The notes under the pieces are model-generated. The model was not told where the DNA came from. It saw only the letters and a program-made list of their open reading frames with translations, and did no database searches. Source: Microlunatus antarcticus (lineage in GTDB: Bacteria > Actinomycetota > Actinomycetes > Propionibacteriales > Propionibacteriaceae). Taken from it: a stretch of 64,000 bases of DNA. The stretch spans positions 3,286,001 to 3,350,000 of the forward strand of contig NZ_JACHZG010000001.1 in the NCBI RefSeq assembly GCF_014193425.1, written 5' to 3'. Positions 30,587 to 39,100 of this stretch are shown here, piece by piece (within the stretch, counting starts at the first letter, position 1; the number at the start of each line of letters is the position of its first letter). Made by a program: the position numbers and the translations under genes.

Positions 30587-31765
30587 ATGAGCGTGCCCGA
30601 CCCCCAGGCACCCCCCACGCACGTCGACCGGCTGATCGTCCACCAGTTCGACCCCGCCCGTTCCTCGCCCGGCGGCATCGACACCTGCCTGCGCGGGATG
30701 TGCCGCTACCTCCCCGAGTCCGCCGAGGTGGCGGTCGTCGGCGTCGACACGGGCATCGGTCACCCCGGCCGCGTCCTGGGCCGGTGGGAGCGTCACGACC
30801 TCGGCGACGGCCGACCCTTCTGGTTCCTGCCCGTCGTCGCGCTCGACCCCGCGGAGGGCGCACGTCGCGTCCCCCACTCCGTCCGGCTGATGGCCGGCCT
30901 CGCGCGCTACCGCAGCCGCCTGCCGCGGGCGGAGATCGTGCAGGTGCACGGCCTCAACTCCGCGCTCGCCCTCAAGCTGCTGGTGCGCCGGCCGCAGGCG
31001 TACTTCATCCACACCCAGGAGCAGGGTCTGACGGGCAGCACGTCCGACTCGTTCTGGCGCTTCACCGGTGACGCCCACGGCGTGCTCGAGCGCCGTACGG
31101 TCGGCGCCGCGGCGGACGTCGTCGTGTTCAACCAGGAGTACTCCGGCGTCGTTCGCGGGTGGAACCCCCGCGCCCGGTTCTCCCCCACCTGGTTCGACCC
31201 CGCGCTGATCACCGACCGGCCCGAGGCCGAGCGCGACCCTCACCAGGTGATCTGGGTCGGGCGCCTCGAGGTGCCGAAGGACCCGGCGCTCGCGGTCGAG
31301 GCCTTCGCGACCCTCGTCGACACCGATCCCGAGCAGCCGTGGAAGCTCGACCTGCTCGGGCAGGGCACGATGCTCGAGCAGGTCCGGGCCCAGGTCGACG
31401 CGCTCCACCCCAGCATCGCCGGTCGGATCAGCGTGCCCGGCCGCGTCGCCCCCCGTGAGGTGGCCGACCGCATGGGCGCCGCGGGTGTGTTCCTCATGAC
31501 CTCCCACCCGGGCTACGAGGGCTACCCCCGCGTGCTCGTCGAGGCGATGGCCTCGGGCCTGCCGTCGGTCGTGACGGAGGGCTCCGACACCGGCGGCCTC
31601 GTGGTCGACGGCCGCACCGGCTTCGTCTGCAGCCGCGACCCGCAGGAGCTCGCCGCCCGCGTCCGCGAGGCGGCCCACCTCGACCGCACCCAGGTGCGCG
31701 CGGCGGTCGCCGACCTCAGCGCCCCGGTGCTGATCAAGCGCATCTACGACGTCACGGCCGCCTGA
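30587..31765 (+). CDS. family 4 glycosyltransferase
   Basis: A 392-residue GT-B glycosyltransferase. The N-terminal nucleotide-free lobe has FDPARSSPGGIDTCLRG; the C-terminal donor lobe has VIWVGRLEVPKDPALAVEAF, LLGQGTML and the EX7E-like segment SHPGYEGYPRVLVEAMASGLPSVVTE. It should add a sugar to the lipid-linked repeat unit in the cytoplasm. Start ATG at 30587. An epimerase gene follows after 65 bp and then another GT. Confidence 0.9.
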   Translation: MSVPDPQAPPTHVDRLIVHQFDPARSSPGGIDTCLRGMCRYLPESAEVAVVGVDTGIGHPGRVLGRWERHDLGDGRPFWFLPVVALDPAEGARRVPHSVRLMAGLARYRSRLPRAEIVQVHGLNSALALKLLVRRPQAYFIHTQEQGLTGSTSDSFWRFTGDAHGVLERRTVGAAADVVVFNQEYSGVVRGWNPRARFSPTWFDPALITDRPEAERDPHQVIWVGRLEVPKDPALAVEAFATLVDTDPEQPWKLDLLGQGTMLEQVRAQVDALHPSIAGRISVPGRVAPREVADRMGAAGVFLMTSHPGYEGYPRVLVEAMASGLPSVVTEGSDTGGLVVDGRTGFVCSRDPQELAARVREAAHLDRTQVRAAVADLSAPVLIKRIYDVTAA

Positions 31766-31830
31766 CCCGTGCCCGCGGCCCCGCCCTTCTCCACCCCCGT
31801 ACCCCCGACGTTCGACGTGAGGAACCCCCG

Positions 31831-32787
31831 ATGAGAGCACTCGTGACCGGCGTGGCCGGGTTCGTGGGCAGCACCCTGGCCAAGCAGCTCCTGAGCGAAG
31901 GTCACGAGGTCGTCGGCATCGACGTGCTCACCGACTACTACGAGGTGTCGATCAAGCGCGGCAACCTCGCCTCCATCCCGGAGACCGGCTTCACCTTCGT
32001 CCAGGCCGACCTCAACACGGTCGATCTGGGTGCGCTGCTCGTCGACGTCGACTGGATCTTCCACCAGGCCGGCCAGCCGGGCGTCCGGATGTCGTGGGGC
32101 AAGGACTTCGCCATCTACGTCCGGCAGAACATCGAGGCCACGCAGCGCCTGCTCGAGGCGGCCAAGGACGCCCCGCGGCTCAAGCGGATGGTCTACGCGT
32201 CGTCGTCGTCGATCTACGGCAACGCCGAGCGCTACCCGACGTCGGAGGACGACCGCCCGCAGCCGGTGAGCCCGTACGGGGTCACCAAGCTCGCGGCCGA
32301 GCACCTGTGCTCGCTGTACGCGTCGAACTTCGGCGTGCCGACGGTCTCCCTGCGCTACTTCACCGTCTACGGCCCGGGCCAGCGCACGGACATGGCCTTC
32401 ACGCGCTTCGTCCGCGCCGCCGTGCTCGACGAGCTCATCTCGATCTACGGCACCGGCGAGCAGATCCGCGACTTCACCTACGTCGAGGACGTCGTCGCGG
32501 CGAACATCGCGGCCGCCTCGACCGACGGCGTGACGCCCGGCACCGTGCTGAACGTCGCCGGCGGCTCCAACGTCTCGGTGCTCGACACCCTGCGGATCAT
32601 CTCCGACCTCAACGGCAAGCCGCTGCGCGTCGAGCACACCGAGTCGGTCAAGGGCGACGTCTTCCGCACCGGCGGCGACACCGCCAAGATCGCGCGCGTG
32701 CTCGGCTGGCAGCCGACCGTCACCATCGAGGAGGGCCTCGCACGCCACCTCGACTGGGCGAAGAAGACGTTCGGCCCCCAGGCATGA
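31831..32787 (+). CDS. NAD-dependent nucleotide-sugar epimerase/dehydratase
   Basis: A 318-residue extended SDR protein. GVAGFVGSTLAKQLL is the NAD-binding loop, SSSSIYG holds the catalytic Ser/Thr site and YGVTK the catalytic Tyr and Lys. The DYYEVSIKRGNL stretch after the second strand resembles UDP-glucuronate 4-epimerases and UDP-glucose 4-epimerase relatives, so it probably supplies an activated hexose or uronic acid for the polysaccharide. Its stop overlaps the next ATG by four bases. Confidence 0.88.
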   Translation: MRALVTGVAGFVGSTLAKQLLSEGHEVVGIDVLTDYYEVSIKRGNLASIPETGFTFVQADLNTVDLGALLVDVDWIFHQAGQPGVRMSWGKDFAIYVRQNIEATQRLLEAAKDAPRLKRMVYASSSSIYGNAERYPTSEDDRPQPVSPYGVTKLAAEHLCSLYASNFGVPTVSLRYFTVYGPGQRTDMAFTRFVRAAVLDELISIYGTGEQIRDFTYVEDVVAANIAAASTDGVTPGTVLNVAGGSNVSVLDTLRIISDLNGKPLRVEHTESVKGDVFRTGGDTAKIARVLGWQPTVTIEEGLARHLDWAKKTFGPQA

Positions 32788-33899
32788 CGGCCACCTCGGG
32801 AACCCCCGCGACGCAGGACGGCCTGCGCGTCGGGATCCTGCTGCCGAGCCTCAGCGGGGGCGGCGCCGAGTTCGTCGCGGTGCAGTGGGCCGAGCACCTG
32901 GCCCGCCAGGGTCACCACCCGACGCTGCTCACCACGCACGAGCCCGACGCGACGCACCCGGACGTGCCGGTCGTCGCGCTGACGGCGAGCTCGTTCCCGG
33001 CCCGCGTGCGCGCGCTGCGCAGCCACGTGTCCGGCGCGGGCTACGACGTTCTCATGGGCCTCATGCCGCACTGGAACCTGCTCGTCCTGCTCGCCACCCG
33101 CGGCCTCGCGAACGCGCCGCGGACCGTCATCAGCGGGCGGAACGTGGAGGCGCCGCTGCGCCGGATCCACGGCCTGTCGTACAAGGTCGAGCTCGGGCTC
33201 GCGCACCAGCTCTACCGCCGCGCGGACGCGTACGTCGCGATCTCGCACCCGGTCGCCGCCGAGGCCGCAGGCGTCTACAACCTGGACCCGGACCGCGTCT
33301 GGGTCGTGCCCAACCCGGCGACGGGTAAGGACCCCGGCCACGCCGCCGCGGCACGTGTCGCCGCCGGACCGACCGACGGCACCAGCGTCACGCTGACCAT
33401 CCCGGCGCGGCTCGTCCCGCAGAAGCGGCCCGTGCTTGCGGTCGAGACCGCGGCCCTGCTGCGGGAGCGCGACGGGATCGACGCCAAGGTCGACTTCTTC
33501 GGCAAGGGCCCGCTCGAGGCCGAGGTGCGCAGCGCCGCGGAGCGCCTGGGCGTGCCCGTCACGTTCCGCGGATGGGTGACGAGCTGGTTCGACGAGGCCG
33601 AGCCGGACGCGGTCGTGCTCCTGACCTCCGCCGCCGAGGGCTTCGCGAACGTGCTCGTCGAGGGCGCGGCCGCCGGCATCCCCAGCGTCGCCTCCTCGCG
33701 CGCGCTCGGCAGCGCCGACGCGATCGTCCCGCACGTGACGGGTGAGTTCGCGATCGGCTCCGAGCCGGCGGACTACGCCGACGCCGTGCTGCGCGCCCGT
33801 ACGCTCGCGCCCGTCTCGGCCCCGGCCTGGCTCGAACGCTTCTCCCCCGCCGAGAGCGGCGCGGCGCTCGAGCACGTGCTGCGTCACATCACGCGCTAG
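32784..33899 (+). CDS. family 4 glycosyltransferase
   Basis: A 371-residue GT-B enzyme. The N-lobe begins with GILLPSLSGGGAEFVAVQWAEHL, typical of GT4 family members from capsule loci; the donor lobe has LTIPARLVPQKRP, DFFGKGPLE, and TSAAEGFANVLVEGAAAGIPSVAS with the EX7E pair. ATGA overlap with the upstream epimerase gene means coupled translation. No gene follows on this strand for 2.3 kb; a repeat-rich gap starts right after the stop. Confidence 0.9.
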   Translation: MTATSGTPATQDGLRVGILLPSLSGGGAEFVAVQWAEHLARQGHHPTLLTTHEPDATHPDVPVVALTASSFPARVRALRSHVSGAGYDVLMGLMPHWNLLVLLATRGLANAPRTVISGRNVEAPLRRIHGLSYKVELGLAHQLYRRADAYVAISHPVAAEAAGVYNLDPDRVWVVPNPATGKDPGHAAAARVAAGPTDGTSVTLTIPARLVPQKRPVLAVETAALLRERDGIDAKVDFFGKGPLEAEVRSAAERLGVPVTFRGWVTSWFDEAEPDAVVLLTSAAEGFANVLVEGAAAGIPSVASSRALGSADAIVPHVTGEFAIGSEPADYADAVLRARTLAPVSAPAWLERFSPAESGAALEHVLRHITR

Positions 33900-34011
33900 G
33901 TCGTTCGTCGGCTCTCTGAGTCTTCAGACGAGGACGCAGCAACGGGGAGTGGGGCTGCTTCGCGGGTGCGCGCCTGGGCGTCAGCTTGTGACGCCAGCGG
34001 TTACGGATCTG

Positions 34012-34073
34012 CTCCAGCGGTAGGCGTTCCCGGTCCGCAGGGTCCGGGGGGCGGGATCAGGTACCGCTCGCGG
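34012..34073 (+). repeat. 62-bp repeat, copy 1
   Basis: Begins CTCCAGCGGTAGGCGTTCCC and ends GGTACCGCTCGCGG. Its second copy is at 34379-34440; the two share the start, the GCGGGATC core and the GGTACCGCTCG end. Confidence 0.75.
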
Positions 34074-34309
34074 AGGCTTTCAGGAGAAGAGCGCAGCAAC
34101 GGGGAGCGGGTGCCTCGCGGGGACGCGCTCCCGCTCGTCAGGGCGACTTGTGGCACTTGAGGTCACGCGGACGAGCTCAACCTGCGACGTCTGGCGTCAG
34201 AGGTACGACCGCCAGTGGTCAACCTTCGCGAGAGTGCGCTCCCGCACGTCGCGGCGGCCGGTCGAGGTGCATGAGCGCACACTCGCGTGCGGGCTCGAGC
34301 TGATCGTCG

Positions 34310-34367
34310 CGAGTGGCGCCAACGGGCACGCGTACGCGGCGTGTCGCGCGTCGAGTGGCGCCACCGG
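34310..34367 (-). repeat. 58-bp repeat unit, inverted copy
   Basis: On the minus strand this is the same 58-bp unit found three times at 45.16-45.58 kb; it differs from the copy at 45336-45393 at four positions. Both ends carry TGGCGCCACTCG-type sequence, and the centre is ACGCCGCGTACGCGTGCCC. Confidence 0.85.
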
Positions 34368-34378
34368 TTACATGCACT

Positions 34379-34440
34379 CTCCAGCGGTACGCCTTCCCGG
34401 TCGAAAGGCGTCAGAAAGCGGGATCCGGTACCGCTCGAGG
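34379..34440 (+). repeat. 62-bp repeat, copy 2
   Basis: Begins CTCCAGCGGTACGCCTTCCC and ends GGTACCGCTCGAGG; second copy of the element at 34012-34073, 367 bp away in the same direction. Confidence 0.75.
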
Positions 34441-34458
34441 CGACGGGCGACTCGCGGT

Positions 34459-34541
34459 GCGCGTACTCGCTCGTTGCTGCGCCTTTGCTTGTCCTCTTGC
34501 CTGGCGCGTACTCGCTCGTTCCTGCGCCTTTGCTTGTCCTC
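34459..34541 (+). repeat. tandem duplication, 45-bp period
   Basis: The 38-bp sequence starting GCGCGTACTCGCTCGTT occurs at 34459-34496 and 34504-34541 with a single mismatch. It abuts the 3' end of the leftward glycosyltransferase gene and its end overlaps nothing coding. Confidence 0.85.
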
Positions 34542-34548
34542 CAGCGAC

Positions 34549-35589
34549 TCAGCCGCGCTCCACCAGGCTGCGCGCAATGCCGTACAGGCGCTCGCCGTAG
34601 GCCTGGGGGGAGAAGCGTTCGGCGACGTCCGCCTGCGCGGCGGCGCCGAGGCGTTCCCGCAGGGCCGGGTCGCCGACCGCCGCGTTGACCGCGTCCGCGA
34701 GGGCGTCCGCGTCGTCAGCCGCCGGAACCAGCCCGGTCACGTCGGGCCGGACGTGGTCGAGCACGCCGGGGGCCCCGGGAACGATCACGGTCTGACCGAG
34801 GCCCATGGCGCCGAGGTAGGTCTTCTGCCCGCCGCTGCGGAGGGCGTCGGGCACGAGCGGCACGACGGCGACCGGCGCGCCGACCGCGAGCCGCAGGAAC
34901 TCCTCCCCCGACACGGGGCCGGCCGTCACGTTCGACGGGAGCCGGTCCGGCACCGGCAGGCGGGTGGCGATGCGCACCGGGGCGCGGACGGCCTCGGCGG
35001 CCGCCAGCAGCGGCCGGTAGTCGCGCAGGGAGTCGCCGCCCGCGAAGACGAGCACCTCGGCGTCGTCACGCTGCTCCCCGGCTGCGTCCTCGTACGAGGC
35101 CCGCGCCGCCTGGAGCGCCCCCAGGTTGCTGGCCCAGTAGGGCGTGACGTGGACGTTCGCGGGGTCGATCCCCCAGAAGCCCGGGAACGAGCGCCCCTCC
35201 TCGCTGGACAGGACGCAGCAGTGGATGTTCGGCGCCCGCAGGCGGCCGATCGCGAAGCGGGTGGTGCGCCGTCCGTGACGGGCCGGCCGGTCGACGGCCA
35301 CCGGACGCTGCGTACGGAAGAGGCGGTCGAGCGCCCGGCTCCCGGGCTCCCAGGTGCAGTCGGCCAGCACGACGGGGCGGTCGGGGTAGCGCGTCGCGAA
35401 CGTCCGGGCGGCGATCAGCTGGTCGTAGCGCGTGCCCAGCGAGACCGACCCGCTCAGCACGACGGCGTCCGCGTCCGCGGCGCGCTCGAGCCAGGCCGAG
35501 AGCCGGCCGCGCAGCGAACGCCCGCCGGAGGCCATCCGGTGGTGGACGACGTCGTCGCCCGGCACCGTGGAGGTGCTGAGGATCTGCAT
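34549..35589 (-). CDS. glycosyltransferase
   Basis: A 346-residue GT-B-like protein on the opposite strand to its neighbours. Donor-lobe features are EVLVFAGGDSLRDYRPLLAA, ATRLPVP and KTYLGAMGLGQTVIVPG followed by the family-like DVTGLVPAADDADALADAV segment. The N-lobe is unusual, with VLSGSVSLGTRYDQLIAA and a Cys-Cys pair (IHCCVLSSEEG). I chose the ATG at 35589 (MQILSTSTV). It could transfer a branch sugar; its opposite orientation suggests separate control or later insertion. Confidence 0.75.
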   Translation of the reverse strand: MQILSTSTVPGDDVVHHRMASGGRSLRGRLSAWLERAADADAVVLSGSVSLGTRYDQLIAARTFATRYPDRPVVLADCTWEPGSRALDRLFRTQRPVAVDRPARHGRRTTRFAIGRLRAPNIHCCVLSSEEGRSFPGFWGIDPANVHVTPYWASNLGALQAARASYEDAAGEQRDDAEVLVFAGGDSLRDYRPLLAAAEAVRAPVRIATRLPVPDRLPSNVTAGPVSGEEFLRLAVGAPVAVVPLVPDALRSGGQKTYLGAMGLGQTVIVPGAPGVLDHVRPDVTGLVPAADDADALADAVNAAVGDPALRERLGAAAQADVAERFSPQAYGERLYGIARSLVERG

Positions 35590-36175
35590 GGGGGTCCCGT
35601 CCGACGTTCGACGACCGTCTCGGGCCCGGCGCGCGGCCCGTGTGCCGGCCCTGGCGCGCCGACGATACCGGTTCCCCTCCGGATCGCCACGCCCCATCCG
35701 AGCGGTCAGCCCCCGGGCCGGAGCCCGGTGGTGTCGTTCGTCGCGCAACGTCACGGCCGGACGTTCCACTCAGGAAGTCGTCGGACCTGAACGCCTTTCC
35801 CTCAGACCAAAGACGCGATTGGCGAGACGTGCACGGGGCGACGTTGTCAGGCAAGGTCCGGACCCTAAGAACTCACGGGTAGACCTTGCTGAATCGAACT
35901 GAGACATTCCTAGACAAACCGCCTTGACAACGTGGTCAAACGGCCCAAACCCGGGCCGGCGTTAAGCGATCTTCAGACATGAGCGCCGCGGTCATTCCTG
36001 AGCCGATACCTCATTCCTGAAACCGTCGGATTCCGCCGGAAAGCCAGGATCGAGGCTGCCTACGATCTGCGGGACGGCAAGGAAAGCTCCCCGACCGGGG
36101 GGCCGGACAAGCCCTCGGGGGCACGTCATCAGGTCGAGAGCCGACACCACGGCTCGGTCGTCGAAAGGCCCCCCC
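35590..36175. promoter_or_regulatory. 586-bp intergenic region before the large secreted protein
   Basis: No gene. The stretch 35760-36030 is clearly less GC-rich than the rest of the window. It holds TTGACAACGTGGTCAA (35924-35939), an inverted repeat whose left arm is also a consensus -35 TTGACA; a TCATTCCTGA direct repeat (near 35993 and 36011); and a GC-rich, stem-forming stretch at 36080-36160. It looks like a long regulated leader. I compared it by eye with c-di-GMP and c-di-AMP riboswitch cores and could not match either. Confidence 0.4.
35924..35939. promoter_or_regulatory. inverted repeat overlapping a TTGACA box
   Basis: TTGAC and GTCAA arms around a 6-bp centre. TTGACA is a perfect sigma-70-type -35 hexamer, rare in this GC-rich window. 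It lies about 240 bp upstream of the large secreted-protein gene and may be promoter and operator at once; the matching -10 is not obvious. Confidence 0.35.
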
Positions 36176-39100
36176 ATGCGCACCCTCTCTGTTGGCCTGC
36201 CCAGAATCAGCACCGCCGCCCGGATCGCCGGCACGAGCACCGTCGCCGCCTTCGCGGTGGTCGCAGGTCTGCTCGTCCCGGTCCAGGCCCAGGCGGCCGA
36301 CGCGGGGGTCCTGCCCGGCCGCTACGAGAACACCGCCTCCTCGATCACCTACACGGGTGCCTGGAGCACCGCGACCTCGTCGTCCGACTCGGGCGGCTCG
36401 TACGCGAACCTCAACGCCGACGGCTCGGCCACCTTCACCTTCACCGGCACGGGCGTCACCTGGAGCACGCGGACCAACAACTTCTCCGGTCTCGCCGACG
36501 TCTACCTCGACGGCGTGAAGAAGACGACCGTCGACCTCTACTCCGCGACCAGCAAGGTCAAGCAGGCCGTGTACTCCGCCGCGGGCCTCACCGACGGGAC
36601 CCACACGCTCAAGATCGTGCGGACCGGGACCAAGAACGACAGCTCCACCGGCCGGAACGTCACCCTCGACTACCTGGACGTCGTCGACGCCACGGCGCCG
36701 ACGGTCCCGGCCGGCGTCGCCGCGGCCAAGGAGGGCACGGGCGCCCGCATCACCTGGACCGCGAGCCCCGAGTCCGACGTCGCCGGCTACAACGTCTACC
36801 GCGCCACCGGCTCCGGCAGCTGGACCGAGATCTCGAGCGACCCGGTCATCGCCGCCAGCTACCTCGACAGCGGCCTCACAATCGGCACGACCTACGGCTA
36901 CCAGGTCACCGCCGTCGACCGCGCGGGCAACGAGTCGGCCCGCAGCACCGCCGCCACCTACACCCCGGCCGCCGCACCCACGCCGACCCCGACGCCCACG
37001 CCGACCCCGACCCCGACGGCCACCCCCACGCCGACCCCGACGCCCACCCCCACCCCGACCGCGTCGCCCACCCAGACCGCGACCCCCACCGCGTCCCCCA
37101 CGCCGGCCAACACCGTCGGCCAGGGCACGTACGAGAACGACGACCCGGCCGTCACGCTGAACGGCACCTGGAGCAAGGTCGCGTCGAACCAGGACTCGGG
37201 CGGCTCGACCAGCACCCTGAGCACCGCCGGCTACGCCGAGCTGTCCTTCAACACGTCGGGCATCCGCTGGATCACCCGCCTGAACAGCTACTCCGGCATC
37301 GCCGACGTCTACCTCGACGGGGTCAAGAAGGTGAGCGTCGACCTCTACTCGTCGACCACGAAGACCAAGCAGGTCGCGTACGAGGTCACGGGGCTCAGCG
37401 AGACCCCGCACACGATCCGGATCGTGCGCAGCGGCGCGAAGAACCCGAGCTCGAGCAGCCTGAACATCGCCCTCGACGCCTTTGTCGCCCCCGACGTCCA
37501 CGCCCCCGACGCCCCGACCGGCGTGGTCGCCCCCGCCACGGGCACCAAGGTCTCGCTGGGCTGGGACGCCAACCCCGAGCCCGACGTCGCCGGCTACAAC
37601 GTCTTCCGCGCCACCGGGACGGGGCCGTTCACCAAGATCTCGACCGGGCTGGTGACCGGCACCGGCTACGTCGACGACGGCCTCGCGCCGGGCACGACCT
37701 ACAGCTACCAGGTCAGCGCGGTCGACACCTCGGCCCTCGAGTCCGACCGCAGCGCCGCTGCGACCGTCACCACCGCGATCAACGCCGTCGGCCAGGGCAC
37801 GTACGAGAACGACGACCCGGCCGTCACGCTCAACGGCACCTGGACCAAGGTCGCGTCCAACCAGGACTCCGGCGGCTCCACCAGCAGCCTCAGCGGCGCC
37901 GGCTACGCCGAGCTCTCCTTCACCACCTCCGGCATCCGCTGGATGACCCGGACGAACACCTACTCCGGCAACGCCGACGTCTACCTCGACGGCGTGAAGA
38001 AGGCCAGCGTCGACCTCTACTCCTCCGCCACCAAGACCCAGCAGGTCGCGTACGAGGTCTCTGGGCTGACCGAGACCCCGCACACGCTCCGCATCGTCCG
38101 GACGGGCACCAAGAACGCGAGCTCGACCAGCGCGGCGATCATGCTCGACGCCTTCGTCGCCCCCGACATCCACGCCCCGGGCGCCCCCGCCGGCCTCACC
38201 GCGAGCCTGTCCGGTGCCGACGTCAACCTGGCCTGGACCGCCAACCCCGAGCCCGACGTCGCGGCCTACCGCGTCTTCCGGCTCGGCGGCGTCACCACGA
38301 CCCGGACCCAGGTCGGCACCACCACCGCCGACGTCACGAGCTTCACCGACCTCGCCCGCCGCCCCGGCGTCACCTACACCTACGACGTCGTCGCGGTCGA
38401 CACCTCCGGCAACGCCTCCGACGCCTCGGCCACCACCTCGGTGACGCTGCCCATCGAGGCCCAGCCGGCCGGGGTCTACGAGAACGACGCCGACGCGGTC
38501 ACGCTCAACGGCCCCTGGTCGGTCGTCACGTCCGGCATGGACTCGGGCGGCTCGTACTCGACGCTCAACGCCGCCGGATACGCCGAGATCTCCTTCACGA
38601 CCTCCGGCATCCGGTGGGTCTCGCGGACGAACAGCTACTCCGGCATCGCCGACGTCTACCTCGACGGGGTCAAGAAGGCGAGCATCGACCTCTACTCCGC
38701 GACCACGAAGTACCAGCAGGTCGTCTTCGAGGCGAGCGGGCTGACCGAGACCCCGCACACGCTGCGGGTCGTGCGGACCGGCACCAAGAACGCGAGCTCC
38801 TCCAGCACCTCGATCATGCTCGACGCCTTCGTCGCCCCCGACATCTACCCGCCCTCCGCCCCGACGGCCCCCGTGGCCGCCCCGGGCCGCGGGACGGCCC
38901 AGCTCGGCTGGACCGCCTCCCCGGAGAGCGACGTCGTCGGCTACCGCGTCTACCGCGCGCTCGCCGACGGGCCCATGGCCGCCGTGACCACGGCGCCGGT
39001 GGCGGCCACGAGCTGGACCGACGACAGCCTGCAGCCGGGGGCGACCTACCACTACCAGGTCACCTCGCTCGACGCGATGGGCAACGAGTCCCCCCGCTCG

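Larger units (their letters stand above)
33900..34548. repeat. non-coding repeat-rich region A (649 bp)
   Basis: No credible gene. The region holds two copies of GCAGCAACGGGGAG (33936 and 34093), two copies of a 62-bp sequence (34012-34073 and 34379-34440), one inverted copy of a 58-bp unit shared with region B (34310-34367), and a 45-bp-period tandem duplication (34459-34541). Similar blocks, in the opposite orientation, make up region B at 45.05-45.6 kb. Open frames across it are low-complexity shadows. Confidence 0.8.

Noticed and set aside
33900-34548. Insertion sequence or transposon remnant.
   Set aside because: Repeats are present but there is no transposase fragment, no target duplication and no IS-like terminal pair.
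34150-35790. A 546-codon plus-strand frame across repeat region A and the leftward glycosyltransferase.
   Set aside because: It runs through non-coding repeats and lies opposite a recognisable glycosyltransferase; the product is Arg/Gly-rich.
36000-36175. c-di-GMP or c-di-AMP riboswitch before the large secreted-protein gene.
   Set aside because: Short stretches such as GGAAAGCC recall riboswitch cores, but the order and spacing of conserved bases do not match. An Infernal search would settle it.
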